Positions 1-13,800 of a stretch of 64,000 nucleotides of DNA are shown piece by piece. The first letter of the stretch is position 1. Each line of letters starts with the position of its first letter. The stretch is from Cardiocondyla obscurior. Taxonomy: Eukaryota; Arthropoda; Insecta; Hymenoptera; Formicidae. The notes beneath the pieces were generated by a model, which saw only the letters and a list, made by a program, of their open reading frames with translations, was not told where the DNA came from and ran no database searches. Location: positions 3,368,001-3,432,000 of the forward strand of contig NC_091870.1 of the NCBI RefSeq assembly GCF_019399895.1, given 5' to 3'. The translations under genes were made by a program, and so were the position numbers.

Positions 1-3000
1 CTCTAACCGCAACACTGCAACGGGGAATCCATCGATCCTCTTCGATCTCACGAACCGTGAGAGATTTCAACCATTCGGCTTCTCTCAAACGCCTCGGGGT
101 ATTATATCCAAGTGAAAATAAAGGCGTCGCTTTATTATATCGCTAGATGAGAGTTGTACCGTGACACCGTTGGCCGCCGTAAAATTCGAAACGTGCGAAA
201 TGCCCCGAATGACTGAATAAATTCTCTCCTGTCTTCGACCGCGAGCAAATCCGCAAAAAAAAAAAAAAAATTATTAGACAAAATAAAACGCTGAAGCGCG
301 ATAAATCGCGATTATGACTATTCGCTAGTCAACGCGAACGTTCCTACGGGAAAAAGAATCGGATAGGAATGCTGTAAAATATTAAGTAATAATCTCTCAA
401 GAATCCAAGAGTCTCTCCCGAGCGCCGATCCTGGGCGATAAAATATCGTCAACCGTAACGCAGTGTCGTTATTAAAGCGGTTGCTAAATTGTTCAACGTA
501 CTCGCGGGATTTATCATCGCTGAGGGGGCGAGAAAGACAGAAAGAGAGAGAGAGAAAAATCCTGGAGACACGCCGCGCGTATGAATTAACAAGGTTCACT
601 TAATTAAGGAGTCGGTACCACGCATTAACGGTTGTTACGCACCGCTTCATTGGCCGGGCCCCAAAGGCCTTTAAGGCTTTCTTAAAGCGGCTTCTAATTA
701 TTCACTTTCTCCGCGGTGCAACAACCGGAATTTACGGGCTCGTGTCGCGGTCCATGTAATCTTCCGATAATACCTTTGACTGCAGGAACGACAATAATTC
801 GCTAATCGAGAGCCGCGGGTAATCGAGATAGTCTGAAAGCAGTCGTCCACCGAGTCACTTCCTCTTTTTTATGACGAGCGTTTCACAGGGGCCCCGAGTA
901 ATAGTAGTAGAAAGCGTTTAATGCTACCTGAAAGCCCTCCGAGGACTGTGAAAAGTAAGTTTAACGAATCTAATAACTTGTGAATAATAAATAATAATAA
1001 GCGGCTATTTTATGTACAGATAAATAATTTTAATAACACTAAGAAAATTAAATTACAATACGCGTTGTTACCGATCCGGTACATAAAGTTATAAAATCGT
1101 TTCCTCGAGCGAATTTTGTTATTCCGCGATAATATATTATAAACCTTTTATATAAAGTTACGTACAGATCTCTCGTAATATAAAAGATTTAACAAAATTT
1201 ACGATACAGCTTTATAACTTATAAATGTAACATAAATATGCTAAATATGTCTGTTCTTAATAAAAGACTAAAAGGATAATCTTTCGCTCGTGTCACACGT
1301 CAGAGATTATTTCGCGAGAAGACGATTAAGAACTTTTGAGTACGCTAAGTGAATCAGACGTGCAAACAGCGTCGTATCAAATAGATATCAAGTTCTAAAA
1401 AAAAAAAAGAAAAAAGGGAAAAAAAAATTGCGCGATGACGAAAGAGATTGTTTCCGTCGAATAGAATGGCTATCGAATCTCACACGCGGCGGTGCCCCGT
1501 GAAAGCGATCCTATTTACGACGGATTGAGAAACCTCGGCAAAAATTAAGGCGGTCGACCTGTCATAGAACACACGACAGATTATCGCGGGCGAGACCAAG
1601 ATCGAGGCCAAAGACGGTCACCGCGCGGAGACCACTTTCTACTCGCGGGCGATGTAAGACGAACGGGCTCAATACTTGTCGGTAATTATCGGTCGTGTAA
1701 ATCTCGGCTATAATCAAGAGTACCTGCGCCCGCAAACAACTCTGAACTAGGAAATTGCGCTTTCTTCTCCCCCTCTCTCCGTGTCCTCGAATAGTTTTAA
1801 TTTGCAAACATATACCGCGCCGACGATAATTACGAGTGATATTCTGAAGTATTACACGAAACTCGTAATGCGCCGATGGATAAACGCGGTTTCGCAATGG
1901 CTAAAGGTTATTGTTGATCCCCCGATCGTAATGATACAACAATATCTTGTTTGACATTTTCCTTATAATTCAAGAATATCGCGGAGAGCAATCTTTTTTT
2001 CTTTCTTTTTCTTTTTCTTCCTTTTTTTTTTTCTTTCTTTTTTTCTCTTAATTAATAAGCAGTCGCGTATATCGTACCGTAATAAGAGCCTTACGGTTTT
2101 CGCTAAAGGTTACCGTATATTACCGATGTAACAACGTCGCTGGGAATTGTTATTATAATTTTTGTCGAATTATCGATTTTTTTCCTTTTGACAATCACCG
2201 ACAATTCGATTAAACCGTTGCCGGATCCCTGACACGTCGATCAAGTAGCGCATGGTCGCGGGCGTTTTGACAGAGAAAATTACAACAGCCGTCGTTCCCA
2301 TTAGACAAGCATAAATCATACGACCGACAGCTTGGCGAATCAACATCCGCGTTGGTGCAGTTCTCAGCGAGTCACCGCAATCAACGTCTAAAACGCCTCG
2401 ATAGCCCCGCGATCGAAAAATCGCGATTCCCCAGCATGATCGACGCGCCGGGGACAAAAAAAAAGAAAAAAAGATAAGAAATAAAAAAAATAATAATAAT
2501 AAAAAAAAGGAGACAAGAAACGTATCCCGTGCGAAGTGTTAACGAGTGTATATTTCATATCGGAGAAAGTTTAGAAAGGAATAACATTCGTGCGGGCCGT
2601 CATAAATGTAAAATAAAGCCGGAGCGGCTTCGTTTACGTGTTCCTCGAAGTCACGTTTTCGCGGAGCGAGCCGCGCCGCGCGAATCGCTTCGCGCGGTAC
2701 CGTGGAAAAACGTATCGCGGGCTCCTTTCAGCGGCGGCGAAGGATACGAGAAACGGCGCCCGCTTATCCTCACTTTCTCGATAATGAGCAAATTGCGCGG
2801 CGGCCCGATCCACATCTCACGGCGTGATTTCCCGGCGATCGATACGCTCGATCGGCTGATAACGTCACGTAGCCCCGAGTATCGAAACGGAAGTGATTGA
2901 TGAGAGTTGATCGCGGTGCGCGCTTCCGATCGGCGATTAAAAATATATATATATATTTTTCTTTTTTTTTTATCTACGATGTAATTCAATCAGCGTCAAC

Positions 3001-6000
3001 GGTGCCAATCAAAATAAACGTGTCAGACGTAAAAGTTAAAAAAAAAAAAAAGATTATTCGATAAAATCTTACCTTCGTTCGATTCAGCGGGTTTGAAAAA
3101 TCCCATCCGGGCGCGACAAATAGATATCCACACTTGGAGATTTTCCTTGTAGCCTAGAATAAAAAAAAATAGTTTACGTTAGAGAAGGTGTCTTAAAGGA
3201 CCATTCAGCTTCAGAGTTAAATAAGTAAACGTTACATAAGTTTATAGATAAAATAGTTACAATGCAACGTGGACCTGACGTTTTTTAAGAGCAAGATTAA
3301 CTTTTCAAAATTTAGAAAAAATAAAAAATATATTTAAAAAAATATTTCTAAACAGGTAGGTGGGTAACAACACGGGTAACAGATATTCCAATATAATTTC
3401 CTATGATAGAAGTAATATTAAAGGCCGGAGACGGAGTAAAAGAAACAAATCCGACATGCTTGTGCGTTATTATGACGCGACCTCGATTTCACGAAGCAGA
3501 GACCGATTTGTCAGCGTTATAGAGAACTTTTTTTTCTTTTTTTCTCTCTCTCTCTTTCTCGCAGAAAACACGGGTCAGAGATCGAGAATAAGAAATGGTC
3601 GCCGGCGTCATATCGCGCTCACAAAATAATCTTCTATCGGATGAGAACTAAGAAGCTAATCAAACTCTCGAGCGACGCGCGTTTTATTCACTGGCCTCTT
3701 CTAAGTCTCTTATTGTATATTGTTCGTAATAAGGGTTCGCCGAATGCTCGTAGAAACGGGATGAAAGAGAGAGTTAAGGAGAGGCGAGAGACAGCGGCCG
3801 TTCACGTGGAAACGATAGCCACGTGAATGGAAACCTATCTCTAAGAAATCTCAAAGCGTTAGGCATTCATCAAGTGTATCAAGCACTCTTAGCCGGTTCA
3901 CCAACTAAACACCGTCGTTTCTACTTTCAACACATTTGTTTGGTTCGTTTTCCATTTTTTTTTTTATTACAGTGACATGTATTATTTAGATTTTACTTGA
4001 TAGAATTTAATTGTTAAATGCAATACAGCCTGTCCGATACAAGGGTCTTAAAAGATTAATTTGCGATAATGGTGCAAACATATGTGATTCATGTAACTTT
4101 AATGTCAGAATAGAATAACGACGTAATAATTTATGTACTTGTAAAAATAAAAATTAAATTTAAAATTTGTAAATGAATTAAAAAACAAAAAAATAATAAT
4201 ACGACGAGATCTTACAATTAGTCGAAGATGTCTGTCAATTCCGTAAGTCATAAATTTCTTTTTTTTTTTTTTCCTCACGTCACTGCTTGAAAAAGTTTTT
4301 CATCGAATATTCGAAAATTACTTTCGACTCTGAGTTGAGAAATACCATTATTATATATTTACAGGCAATCAAATTCACATTTGATGCAATTAACCCAATA
4401 AAATACGATGTATAATCATGTTACAACTGGAGTATAACGTCGACTGAAATAAATCTACGTCTTCGGCAATTCGAGACTTTAACGATTACGAGTCCGCGCG
4501 GCGAAAGACGCAGGCGCTTATCCGCGGCAATCAGCGGCGCAATAATTTGGCACTCGTTATATCCCCGTGGTAGATAATGCCGCGTAAATAATGGCTATCG
4601 TATCACGTTTACGCGATGGAGCGGCGTGGCCGAACTGGCAAAAAGGCCGCTCTCGCGGTAGAAGTAATACGTCGTCCGTCCGACCGATCTCTCATTGCGT
4701 GGCAGCCTCGAAACGAGGCGATCATCTCTCTTTCTCGTCCGAGAGGACCGGGACAAGAACGTGAATTCACTCGGCTTTATGGAGAAATAAAGGCAGGGCT
4801 GCGGGCGAGGCGTACACCTCTTTTCTTCGGGAAAATTACGCCGCTTCCTCGTACAATCTGAACGAAAGAACGTCTCAGCGTTCGATAAAAACTCGCCCAT
4901 ACCTAAACATATATGCCGAGGGCAACGGAACTAAATTTTTATCGCGCGCGAAATAGACGCGGCATAATTGCAAAGGTTCTTAAAGCGAAATGTAAGTCTC
5001 GGCAAAATAGATCTAGGTTTAAAAGCGGAAAAATTTAACAGTAACGAAAAAAAAAAAAAAAAGAAAACTAAACCTTATTCTATTATTGAAGAAATTAAAA
5101 AAAATGTCTTAAGCCTCTCGCGACAAGTCTACCATCGCAAATCGGAAATATTCAGATGAAAACTGTAACACTTTCCACGCTATTTCGCGTGTAAGAGTGT
5201 CAAACGCAGGATTCACGGTCCAGTTAAGCTCGTCGACCGTGATTACAGTCGGTGCTTATAAAAAAAAAAGTTTATTTAAAAGTGCAAGGCTAATAAAAAG
5301 TCGCCCAAATTCTTGATACACCGATAACACACGCTCGCGAGATGCGTTGTGCATCGCCAGTGAGATTTTTTCTTTTTTTTTTTTTTTTTTTTTTTTTTGC
5401 CAGCATCAATTTCACTGAACGAATGCTTACGCTCTGTTTAACCGCTTTCCGTCCGGTCCGTACGATTTCCTGCCGCTCGTCGCGCGTTCACAATTAACTT
5501 CCGGCGTGCTGATTGTCACGTACCGGCGGCGTGAGCTTGACGGACCGTAAACCGCCCTTCTACGGCATATATTGCTGATTACTGAAACGCATTGGCGAGT
5601 ATCGTTATGAAATAATGTCCCGCGGAGGCAATATTAATGTACGTGTAGCAAGCAGACAATATTTTATCTCGCGATCTCTTTCACAAATAAATTCCGAAAG
5701 TAGACGGGATATCCTATCGCAGTCACCGGACGAAATTGCTCGAGCATGATCTTTCGGTAGGTTTCACCGCGGCAATTAAGATATTAGTCAATCGAGATAT
5801 AGCATAACAGATCGCGTCGAAGCGGTGGTGTACTTTATAAAATCACCCGCGCGCGTGGCGGGCCTTCAATCCCCATGTTCAACCCAGGCATGCAAATTAG
5901 TCAATAAACCCGACTTAGCCGAGGGGACACCTCGTATCGCCAATTCCGAGATTTCGATACGGAACTTTTCATTCGCGTCGCGATTCATCACGCTAATTCG

Positions 6001-9000
6001 GTGCGCGAGCTACGACGGGGCTCGAAGGTCCGTCACGCTTCTCATCCGATTCTTTTTTTTTTTTTTTTTACACCGCGCCGCGAAGAAGCCGCCTGATATT
6101 GCGCTCTCCCGACGGTCCATTAAGGCTAGCTCGTTATCTCTCGGTCGTTCTCTCGCGCGCGCGAGTCAACAAATGTGATTATCACGACGTTGCGCAATCG
6201 GCGACACTTGTCTCACAATTGACAATAATTGGACAACAGGTCGGCCGGGTGGACCGCTTCCTTCTCGTCGTCCTTGACACGCTTCGCGAATCGGAGTCCT
6301 TGCCAGTCCTTAAGCACGAAACGACGCGACCCAGATCGCGACCGGGGGGGGACCCCCCCCTGCGTTTTCTAATCTCTAATAAGGCCGGCGCGAACGTGCC
6401 CCCGCGTTACCGCGATGGCGTAGGTGCTAGGAGAGCGCGTTCGCGACGATCTCTTCGACCTCTCGTCGAAGGCGATATCGCGAGCGCGGCGAAGCGACAC
6501 GGGCAACGAGGCACCGAGCTGTACTTTATTAAAGCAATTAAAGGTCTGCGGCCACGTTCGCCGCCTCGTTAGCCAAACAGAGCGTGTCGCGTGCGATGCC
6601 TGCCCAATAAGAAAATCCCGTTGCGCGCGTTAACTCGTCGCCGGTATTCGATTTTTATACGCGATCGGAATGTGAAGAAGCCCCATCGGTCAACAACGGC
6701 TCGTAGGATTTCGTCGGAAATATTCCTTCCTCGAATCCTTCCTCGAGAACTCGCGCCGAAAATATTACAGCTGTCACGCAAATAAAATTCGAAATTCTTT
6801 TCTTTTCCGGCGTGTTTTTTTTTTTTTAAACTTTTTATATTTCTTAAAAATTAAATAATTGAATAGGTAAATAAACTTCTGTTCGTGCTTAATTTTCACC
6901 TCGAATCCAGTCTAATTAATTATGTATAACGCCGTAATTAGAATACTTCGAGCGGAACGAAAACTAAGCGCGAGAACTGAGAAAATCTAAAAATAGAAAA
7001 TGTGTTAATAATTATCACAATATATTACGAGATAAAAATCTCTGAGCAACTAAACGAAAGTGCTGTGCTCGTTTTCAAACGGAAATCAAACGTATGAAAG
7101 TAAATTCCACGTCTTAATTATAAAATAAACGGAGTGAACATGGCATGGAAAATTTTTGCGAATAATACAGCTTTCGTCAAAATTGACGAGTGAATTCTTT
7201 TCGATTCCGTTTCGATCTCGAGTACCTCAAGAAAATTAATTCACCAGCTCGCTTTTCGAAGAATTTTTCACTCAATGAGAAAGTTCCTTCGCCACTCCGG
7301 CATCGGCAGGTCGGAGCGACGGTGTATATTATTTGCGTGTTACGCACCGAAGAAGAATCCCACGCGTCTCGTCGCCTGCATATCCCACATCCGGTGGCTG
7401 CGAATCGAACCCCCCCCTGTGCTGGAAACCTGTCCCCACCTCGGCCGTGAAACGTTATCACGCGCTGCAATCGGTCGATCGAGAACCAGGAGGAAGGATT
7501 AGAGATTCGAAGGGACATTCTTACCTCCATATCCGTCTTCCCCGATATCTTTAATTGCGCTACACGCGACTTGATAACATATCGGAAACGATAAAAAAAA
7601 AAAGAAAAAAAAAACATATGCTCGCAACGCTTCTATTAATGCAACAGCCATATCAGGTTTTCTTTTCTCACCCTTCCGCCGGTTCTTAATCACTCGCTCA
7701 CGTCCGCGCGAGTCGGGGCGACATTGCGTACATAGCTCTCGCGCAAGATTGCCGGCGGAGAAAAAGTTCGCGTGGAATGTATCGAAGAAAATAAACCCGT
7801 ACATCAATTTCTCTGACTCGGCCGAAAGTAGAACGGCCCGATATCATCCTAAAAATAGAAAGGAGGAAATCGTACGCGTTCGGTTGTGGACTTGACGCGC
7901 GTCCCACTTCAAAATCACAGAAAAGCTGTCGCGAAACTTTTTCTTTTCTATTTTAGGTAATACTGGGCGGTGCTGAAATTTTCTCTCCGTTTTTGGCCTT
8001 CGCTTTTAATACGTATACAACGATTAAATTATAGGTCTTAATTTTTTTTTTTTCTTTTTTTCCCTCTCGATACGTCGTCGGAGGAGCGGGAAAAGCTCCA
8101 TTGTTCTATATTACCATATTCCCGTTCGTGCATGAGAACATTTTCGCCGATACCGTCGATTTCTCGAGGCAATTGCCTTGTCACAGGTGGCACGTAGCGT
8201 GACGTAGAATTTTCCCCGTTTTCATCTGAACAGCGGTCGGGCATTATCGGCGCGTTTTCTACCAATCTGCGACAAGGCATCGCGCGATTATCGCCGCACC
8301 ATCGCCACGCACTTTCACGATAACGACTTTGCCCCGCCGCGCCGTAGAATAAAAATGCTATCGTAAGGACAAGAGAAACACGAGCGCAGATTCGTGTGAC
8401 AGGCGCGACGGTGTCTCGCCTCGGCCTATATAGTTTGGTGGATATAATTTCAGCGTTTCTCTTCCGCGCTATTATTATAAGGAAACTTGGACTCGTCGAG
8501 TGAAGCGCGGAGACTTCGCAAGTAAATATTAATTAACGATACAATTAATTCCGCAATCACAATTTTTTTTTCGCTGCTCAGCTGTACTTGCTTCGATATA
8601 ACTTTGCTCCAAAATAATAGATATTTTCTCTTTCTTTCTTTTTTTTTCTTTTTTCTTTTTTCTTTCTTCTTCTCCAGTTCTCTCTAATGATAATATAACG
8701 CCGAGACATTTAATACGCCCGGCAGAAGAGCCGGCAAATTTCCACGTTGAATCGCTTTCTACTCAATTAACTTCACGACCGCGTAACGACTGCGGAAAAC
8801 CTCAAGAAATTACCAATGCCCTGCGAATTCCTCCGCAAAAGAGCACACCTAGATACTTTGTCGCGGTTAAAACATACCCGGCCGTCACGCCCTAAGCTCC
8901 CCGTTCGTGTCGATTACGATTCAGGAAGTTCCGACGGGATTGAATTATCCCAGGGCGCAAGAAAACTAAGAAAATTATTTTATCCAACGAGCATACGACA

Positions 9001-9600
9001 GGCGATATTTCATTTCGCGTGTGACTTCGTTCTTAATACGTGGCGACTTTAAGCTTCTCGAGAAACACTCTTGATAAAAAATTAATATCAACACATTTAA
9101 TAATTTTTTATTTTTTAATCTTTTCTTTTTCCGAAAGAAATGCGCGTATAGTCCGAGGATGCAAATTACTGGTCGATAAATCGTCGTCGCAATTACTACG
9201 GGGTACGAAATGGCTACGATTATGGAAATGCACGCGTAAGATATAACATTGATAACCTAAACGAGTAAGAGACCGATATAATGACGGTATCTTCTAACCG
9301 CACGCTGGTGTAAATAGTTAAGGCATACCTAATTAACGGTCGGCGGCTACAATTAACGAGGACTAAAATTATACACCGGAAAGGGACTTATTGCTGATTA
9401 TCGAATCCCGCTAAATGACAGCCCGCCGAGCATAACGACGTCTAATTCTCGATTTCGGTAGCGTTTAATTACGGCCTCGCAGAAAGAGTCGCTCTTTAGC
9501 GATAACTCACGCACTCAACGCATAATAAACCTCAAGTATACCCCCGTGAAACTTTCATCGGCCACTTATAAATGCAAGGCAGAAAATCAAAATCGACCGA
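1..9600. other. Gene-free DNA, probably part of osp intron 1
   Basis: I see no recognisable coding exon or RNA gene here. The stretch is CpG-rich, AT-rich DNA with frequent A or T homopolymers, for example a run of 26 T at 5373-5398, and pyrimidine tracts near 1994-2048 and 8629-8672. A 9-bp perfect inverted repeat (TTCACGTGG/CCACGTGAA) lies at 3801-3827, and a G8-A-C8 block lies at 6344-6360. Open frames here carry no familiar motif and are interrupted by homopolymers. Assignment to the osp intron is inferred from the minus-strand osp exon at 46.2 kb. Confidence 0.5.
6344..6360. repeat. G8-A-C8 self-complementary block
   Basis: Eight G residues, one A, then eight C residues. The two halves are perfectly complementary around a single base. 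It may be a true cruciform- or quadruplex-prone site or an assembly artefact. Confidence 0.8.
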
Positions 9601-10855
9601 AAGCACGGCTGTCACTACGGATCAGATTTTACGATAAATCTTCGTACTATCCACTAACGGTGGGAAAAAAAAAACAACGTATAATATATTTAATAAGATA
9701 GCAGAAAATTAATAATAAAAAAAAATAACATCGCGTTCGATAATAATTATTTTTTTCTAGCTCACAAATTGAAAGTAGAAATAATATTGAGATTATAATA
9801 TATAAAATTCATATTTTATGCACCCGTATTTTCCATTCATTTATCTTTTCTCACGGTCAAGCGCTTATCACTCCGGTTCCTGTGCGACCTACAATTAACC
9901 AGGCGACCGCATTGCGCGTTCTGCAATTAAGTGGTCATTAACCCCCTGCCCGGGAAAAGCGTAGCCGCGCGTTTTAAACCAAACGTGCCGGTTGTGAATT
10001 CCAGCGTATAAGCGGAAAAATGATTTACCCGTTTAACGTTAAACCGAGCGCGGTTAAAAAAAAAAATATATAAAATATTAACTCGTTAATAACAGCTACA
10101 GACGCATAGCGAAAGGTCGAGGCAAACAAATGGCGTGTTGCGCCACGAAGAAACATTCATCTTTGCAACGAACGCGAATATCTTGTTTAGATGTTTAGAT
10201 GTAATAGAAGAATTAATAATGTGAAACAATAAAATAAGACAGCGAGGATGAAGAAAAAAAAAGAAAGAAAGAAAGAAAAAAAAAGAAAGAAATGCATTAT
10301 TCAAAGATGCATATTTAATGTCAAATTATTTTCATCCGACGGATTAATGCGCTGGGACGGAAAAAAAAGCCGTACAATTGCTTGTAAATTCGTCCGGCAT
10401 TATTATTACCGCGCGTTTATACGGCTCGTTATTGCCGGTCAATAATCGTACCGCAAGAAACGGCTAAGTAAGGTCCTCTCGGTGCCTCGCTATTACGTTA
10501 TGCAAGATTAACCCGTCCTCCGTCTCCCGTCGATCCAACTTTGCTCTCGAGTGTACGTTTGTGTATGTATGGTACTTGCACGACAACGTGTTACGTGTCG
10601 ATTACCGGTACGCCACGTGTTGTTTTGCAACAACAATGCAGCTGCGCATACGGGTGCATACGAACAGCCTACTCGATTACCCGGGCTGCCCGAGAGAAAG
10701 AATTATCCGAGAGACGCGCGTTGGAGGTCGAAGACGTGGGATCGAACAACTTGTTTCGCCGGCGCAGAAACGGAGGATTACACGCTCGGTGTTGGTGAGG
10801 AACGCTCAAGGATCGGAAAGGAAAAGAAACGAGGTACGAAAGCGAGAGATGAACG

Positions 10856-10887
<32 letters not shown>

Positions 10888-13800
10888 AAATGTGCATGTG
10901 TGTACGGAATAATTATCCAGCCTCCTGTCGGCCATTGTTGCCGCAAATCGCTAACGAGCTGCTGGCGCGCGGAGGTGAGAATATCTTATACGCCGCGCGG
11001 CTCTGGGAAAAGAATAAAAAAAAAAAAAAGAAAAAGAAAAAAGAGAGGGAAAGGAAAAAAGGGCGAAGGATGGGAAAAAATCCTCCGAGCGGGCAGTAGG
11101 TAGCGGCGGGATTATAAGTCGGTATCGGCGTGAATTGTGCCATTATAAGAACAGATAAAATGTTTTAGCCGACGCCACTTAACCGGTTCGACTCGAACGG
11201 AGTAATAATCAATGATACTCCTTCCACGATTCAATATCAATCTCACCGTACATCGGTTTTATATGCTAATCGAAAAAGCGACCGACGCGAATTCATATTA
11301 TGTCGAAGCATTACGGCCCGCCGAATCGCGCCGCGCGATCGGGTAGATCAATGTCAGGCTCGCGAGCGGCGAGATGGAATTATTGTAAATTATACAGATC
11401 AAACTGAAATTTCGTTCCTTTTGGATACGAAGGAAACTAAGATCTCCGCCGGAACGGGGGACGAAGGACTGACGTCCTTGCCTCCGTTCAGCCTATAATG
11501 TAGCTGATAATATCTCATTGAAGTTTTATTTATCTGATACGAAAGTGGCTCTCAATATCAAGATAAATCGTGCGAGACGTACATCTATATTTAACATTAA
11601 ATACGTTCTGAGAAAAAGCATCGTATGTGCTTCTTTTTGTTAGATAAAAAGCATTCAAGATGTGATAATTTCACTTAACGTCAGAAACGTCTTATTAATA
11701 TAGTATAATAAATCTTTGATCGGTAAAGATTTTCAACTGATGATTAAACGCGGGGAAGTCGCCGATCGGATTTTGCGTAAATTTCTCGCCAGCACGGTTT
11801 CACGGATAATTTCGATTAACTGACGGATCATTGTGGGGGATCCCGAAAGCGGGCGCAGGTTAAGGTGAATAAGATAGAATACGTCGGTGGACGTACAACA
11901 CGTAGGTGGATGTAAGGTAGACCAATGTCGTGATGCACACTTGTCGAGAATGACTGGCCGAGCCTCTCGAGAGAGCTCGTGGTTGCCCCGGGCAATGACA
12001 TGTATAATATGCAACCGCACCGACCGGTGTAGCATGATTTCGCTCGTCCGATTCGTAGTGAAACCGCGTCGTGTCACCCGCGATATCGAAGAGACACTTT
12101 GTTACATGATCGTTGACCGCTCAATCTAGTTTATTCGCGACCGTCCTTGCACTTTATCACGTGTAAGAGAAAACGAAAGCGGATAAAATATATTTCTTTC
12201 TTTTCTTTTTTATTACAATATTCCTTTTTGATAGAGCATATAATATAATGTTTGTTAAAAAATTAAATTTAACAATCTAAATTATTTTTGACATAAATTT
12301 TTTTAATATTTAAAGTTGTCAAAAGGGGGAAAAAAAAAGAGACGATTTCTAAAATTATTTTCGGAATTCATATTTAAAAGTTTTTTATTGTTATATCACT
12401 TTAAAAATAATTACGCTTATAATTCATGATTATAAGTGGAAATATCCGTTGGAGACTAAGTCACGCATTGCGGTTTTTCGAAATACAGTCATAATCTGCC
12501 ATTCGAGAACGAACGTGCGCCAAGTCACGATTCACAGAGAAACAAGAAAATCGAGAGTCCGCACGATCGAGGGAGAGCGCACTTCTTTAACGTTTTACCC
12601 AACGAAACCCGAATAGCAAATGACCCGGCTTGAAAGAAAAAATACGGGGTGAAAATCACGTCAGTTGCCAATTCCGTGCGACGCCTCCGCTACTACTTTC
12701 TTTGACTCTCGGCCAAAGTAATTTCGATTTCACGGCCGAGCACGAAAAGGAATGCTAATGAGTTGTTTACCCGTAGTCCCGGACCTATACTTTTCTCACC
12801 AGTCATTCACCCGGCACACAATTACACGTTTAAAAAGTACGATGGATTAAATTATATTTCTATGTTGCAACATATACGCGATATAAAAACAAAAATTGCG
12901 ATACGTACTTTAAACCGAAGTGTCTTTCGCAAATTCAGAAAATATTTCATAGGATTTTATAAGATCTTTTTTCGTTTTTTTACCTTGTCGAAAAATTCAT
13001 TTTAAATATATTGCAAGTCTAACATGTTGTCGTTCACTTAACACTAAGTTATCGTTAGTCCGCAGTGACTGTAAAGGAAATGTAAGTTGATACGGAAACA
13101 ATCGAGTCCAACAGCAGCTCCGACAAACGTGTATGCAAGTTACGATATACCGTTAGAGACGTTACATATGCGTAGAGTGCACCATAGCCCGATCGTTCGG
13201 TTCGTTAACGACGTGGATTACGAGTAATGTGACGCCGGTATCTTTCTCTTAGACGAACAGGAAAGTTTCCAAGAAGCTAAAACATCGCTTGGTCGGCAAA
13301 AATAATTCTAGCCCGGAATACCGAAGCTTTTCCGTTCAATCCGTAATAATTAACTCGGTATTAATTTTCATAAAACGAACAGATTAAGCGAGTATAAACG
13401 TTTAAAAATTTGTCATAAAGATATTAAATATTAAAATGAGAACGATGGATTTATGTTCGAATTGCAATTTATGTGTTTTTAATTATTCGACCGACAAAGA
13501 CATCGCGGTAAGAAGAATCGTCGAAAAATTGGAAGTTTCAATAAGCAAAACGCGTCGAGGGTGCAATACCGATCGCGTTTTAGGCGTATACGATATGTCA
13601 TCAATAAAACGTCACGGGCCGTTATGTTGTAATTAATGCCGGTCCTCATTCGACCTGCGAGCGGCTACGTAAAGGCACGTTCGCTCGGTACGTGGGCGTT
13701 TGTTAAGCGGGCCGTCGTGCCGAAAGGAAAGCCCGTGTCAACGATAACCGGGTTCTCCAACGAGACAGAAATTCGTAATTAAGCACACGTCAAATTAGGT

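Noticed and set aside
7385..7420. GAATCGAACC, resembling a reverse-complement tRNA B box
   Set aside because: The flanking bases cannot form a T arm or acceptor stem and no A box is present.
10715..10745. GGGATCGAAC, a possible minus-strand tRNA T loop
   Set aside because: Stem bases do not pair and no cloverleaf can be drawn.
10541..11103. Three overlapping plus-strand frames of 85-182 codons
   Set aside because: They cross an (AG)12 repeat and poly(A) tracts, ending in Lys/Arg/Glu low complexity. No motif is conserved between frames.
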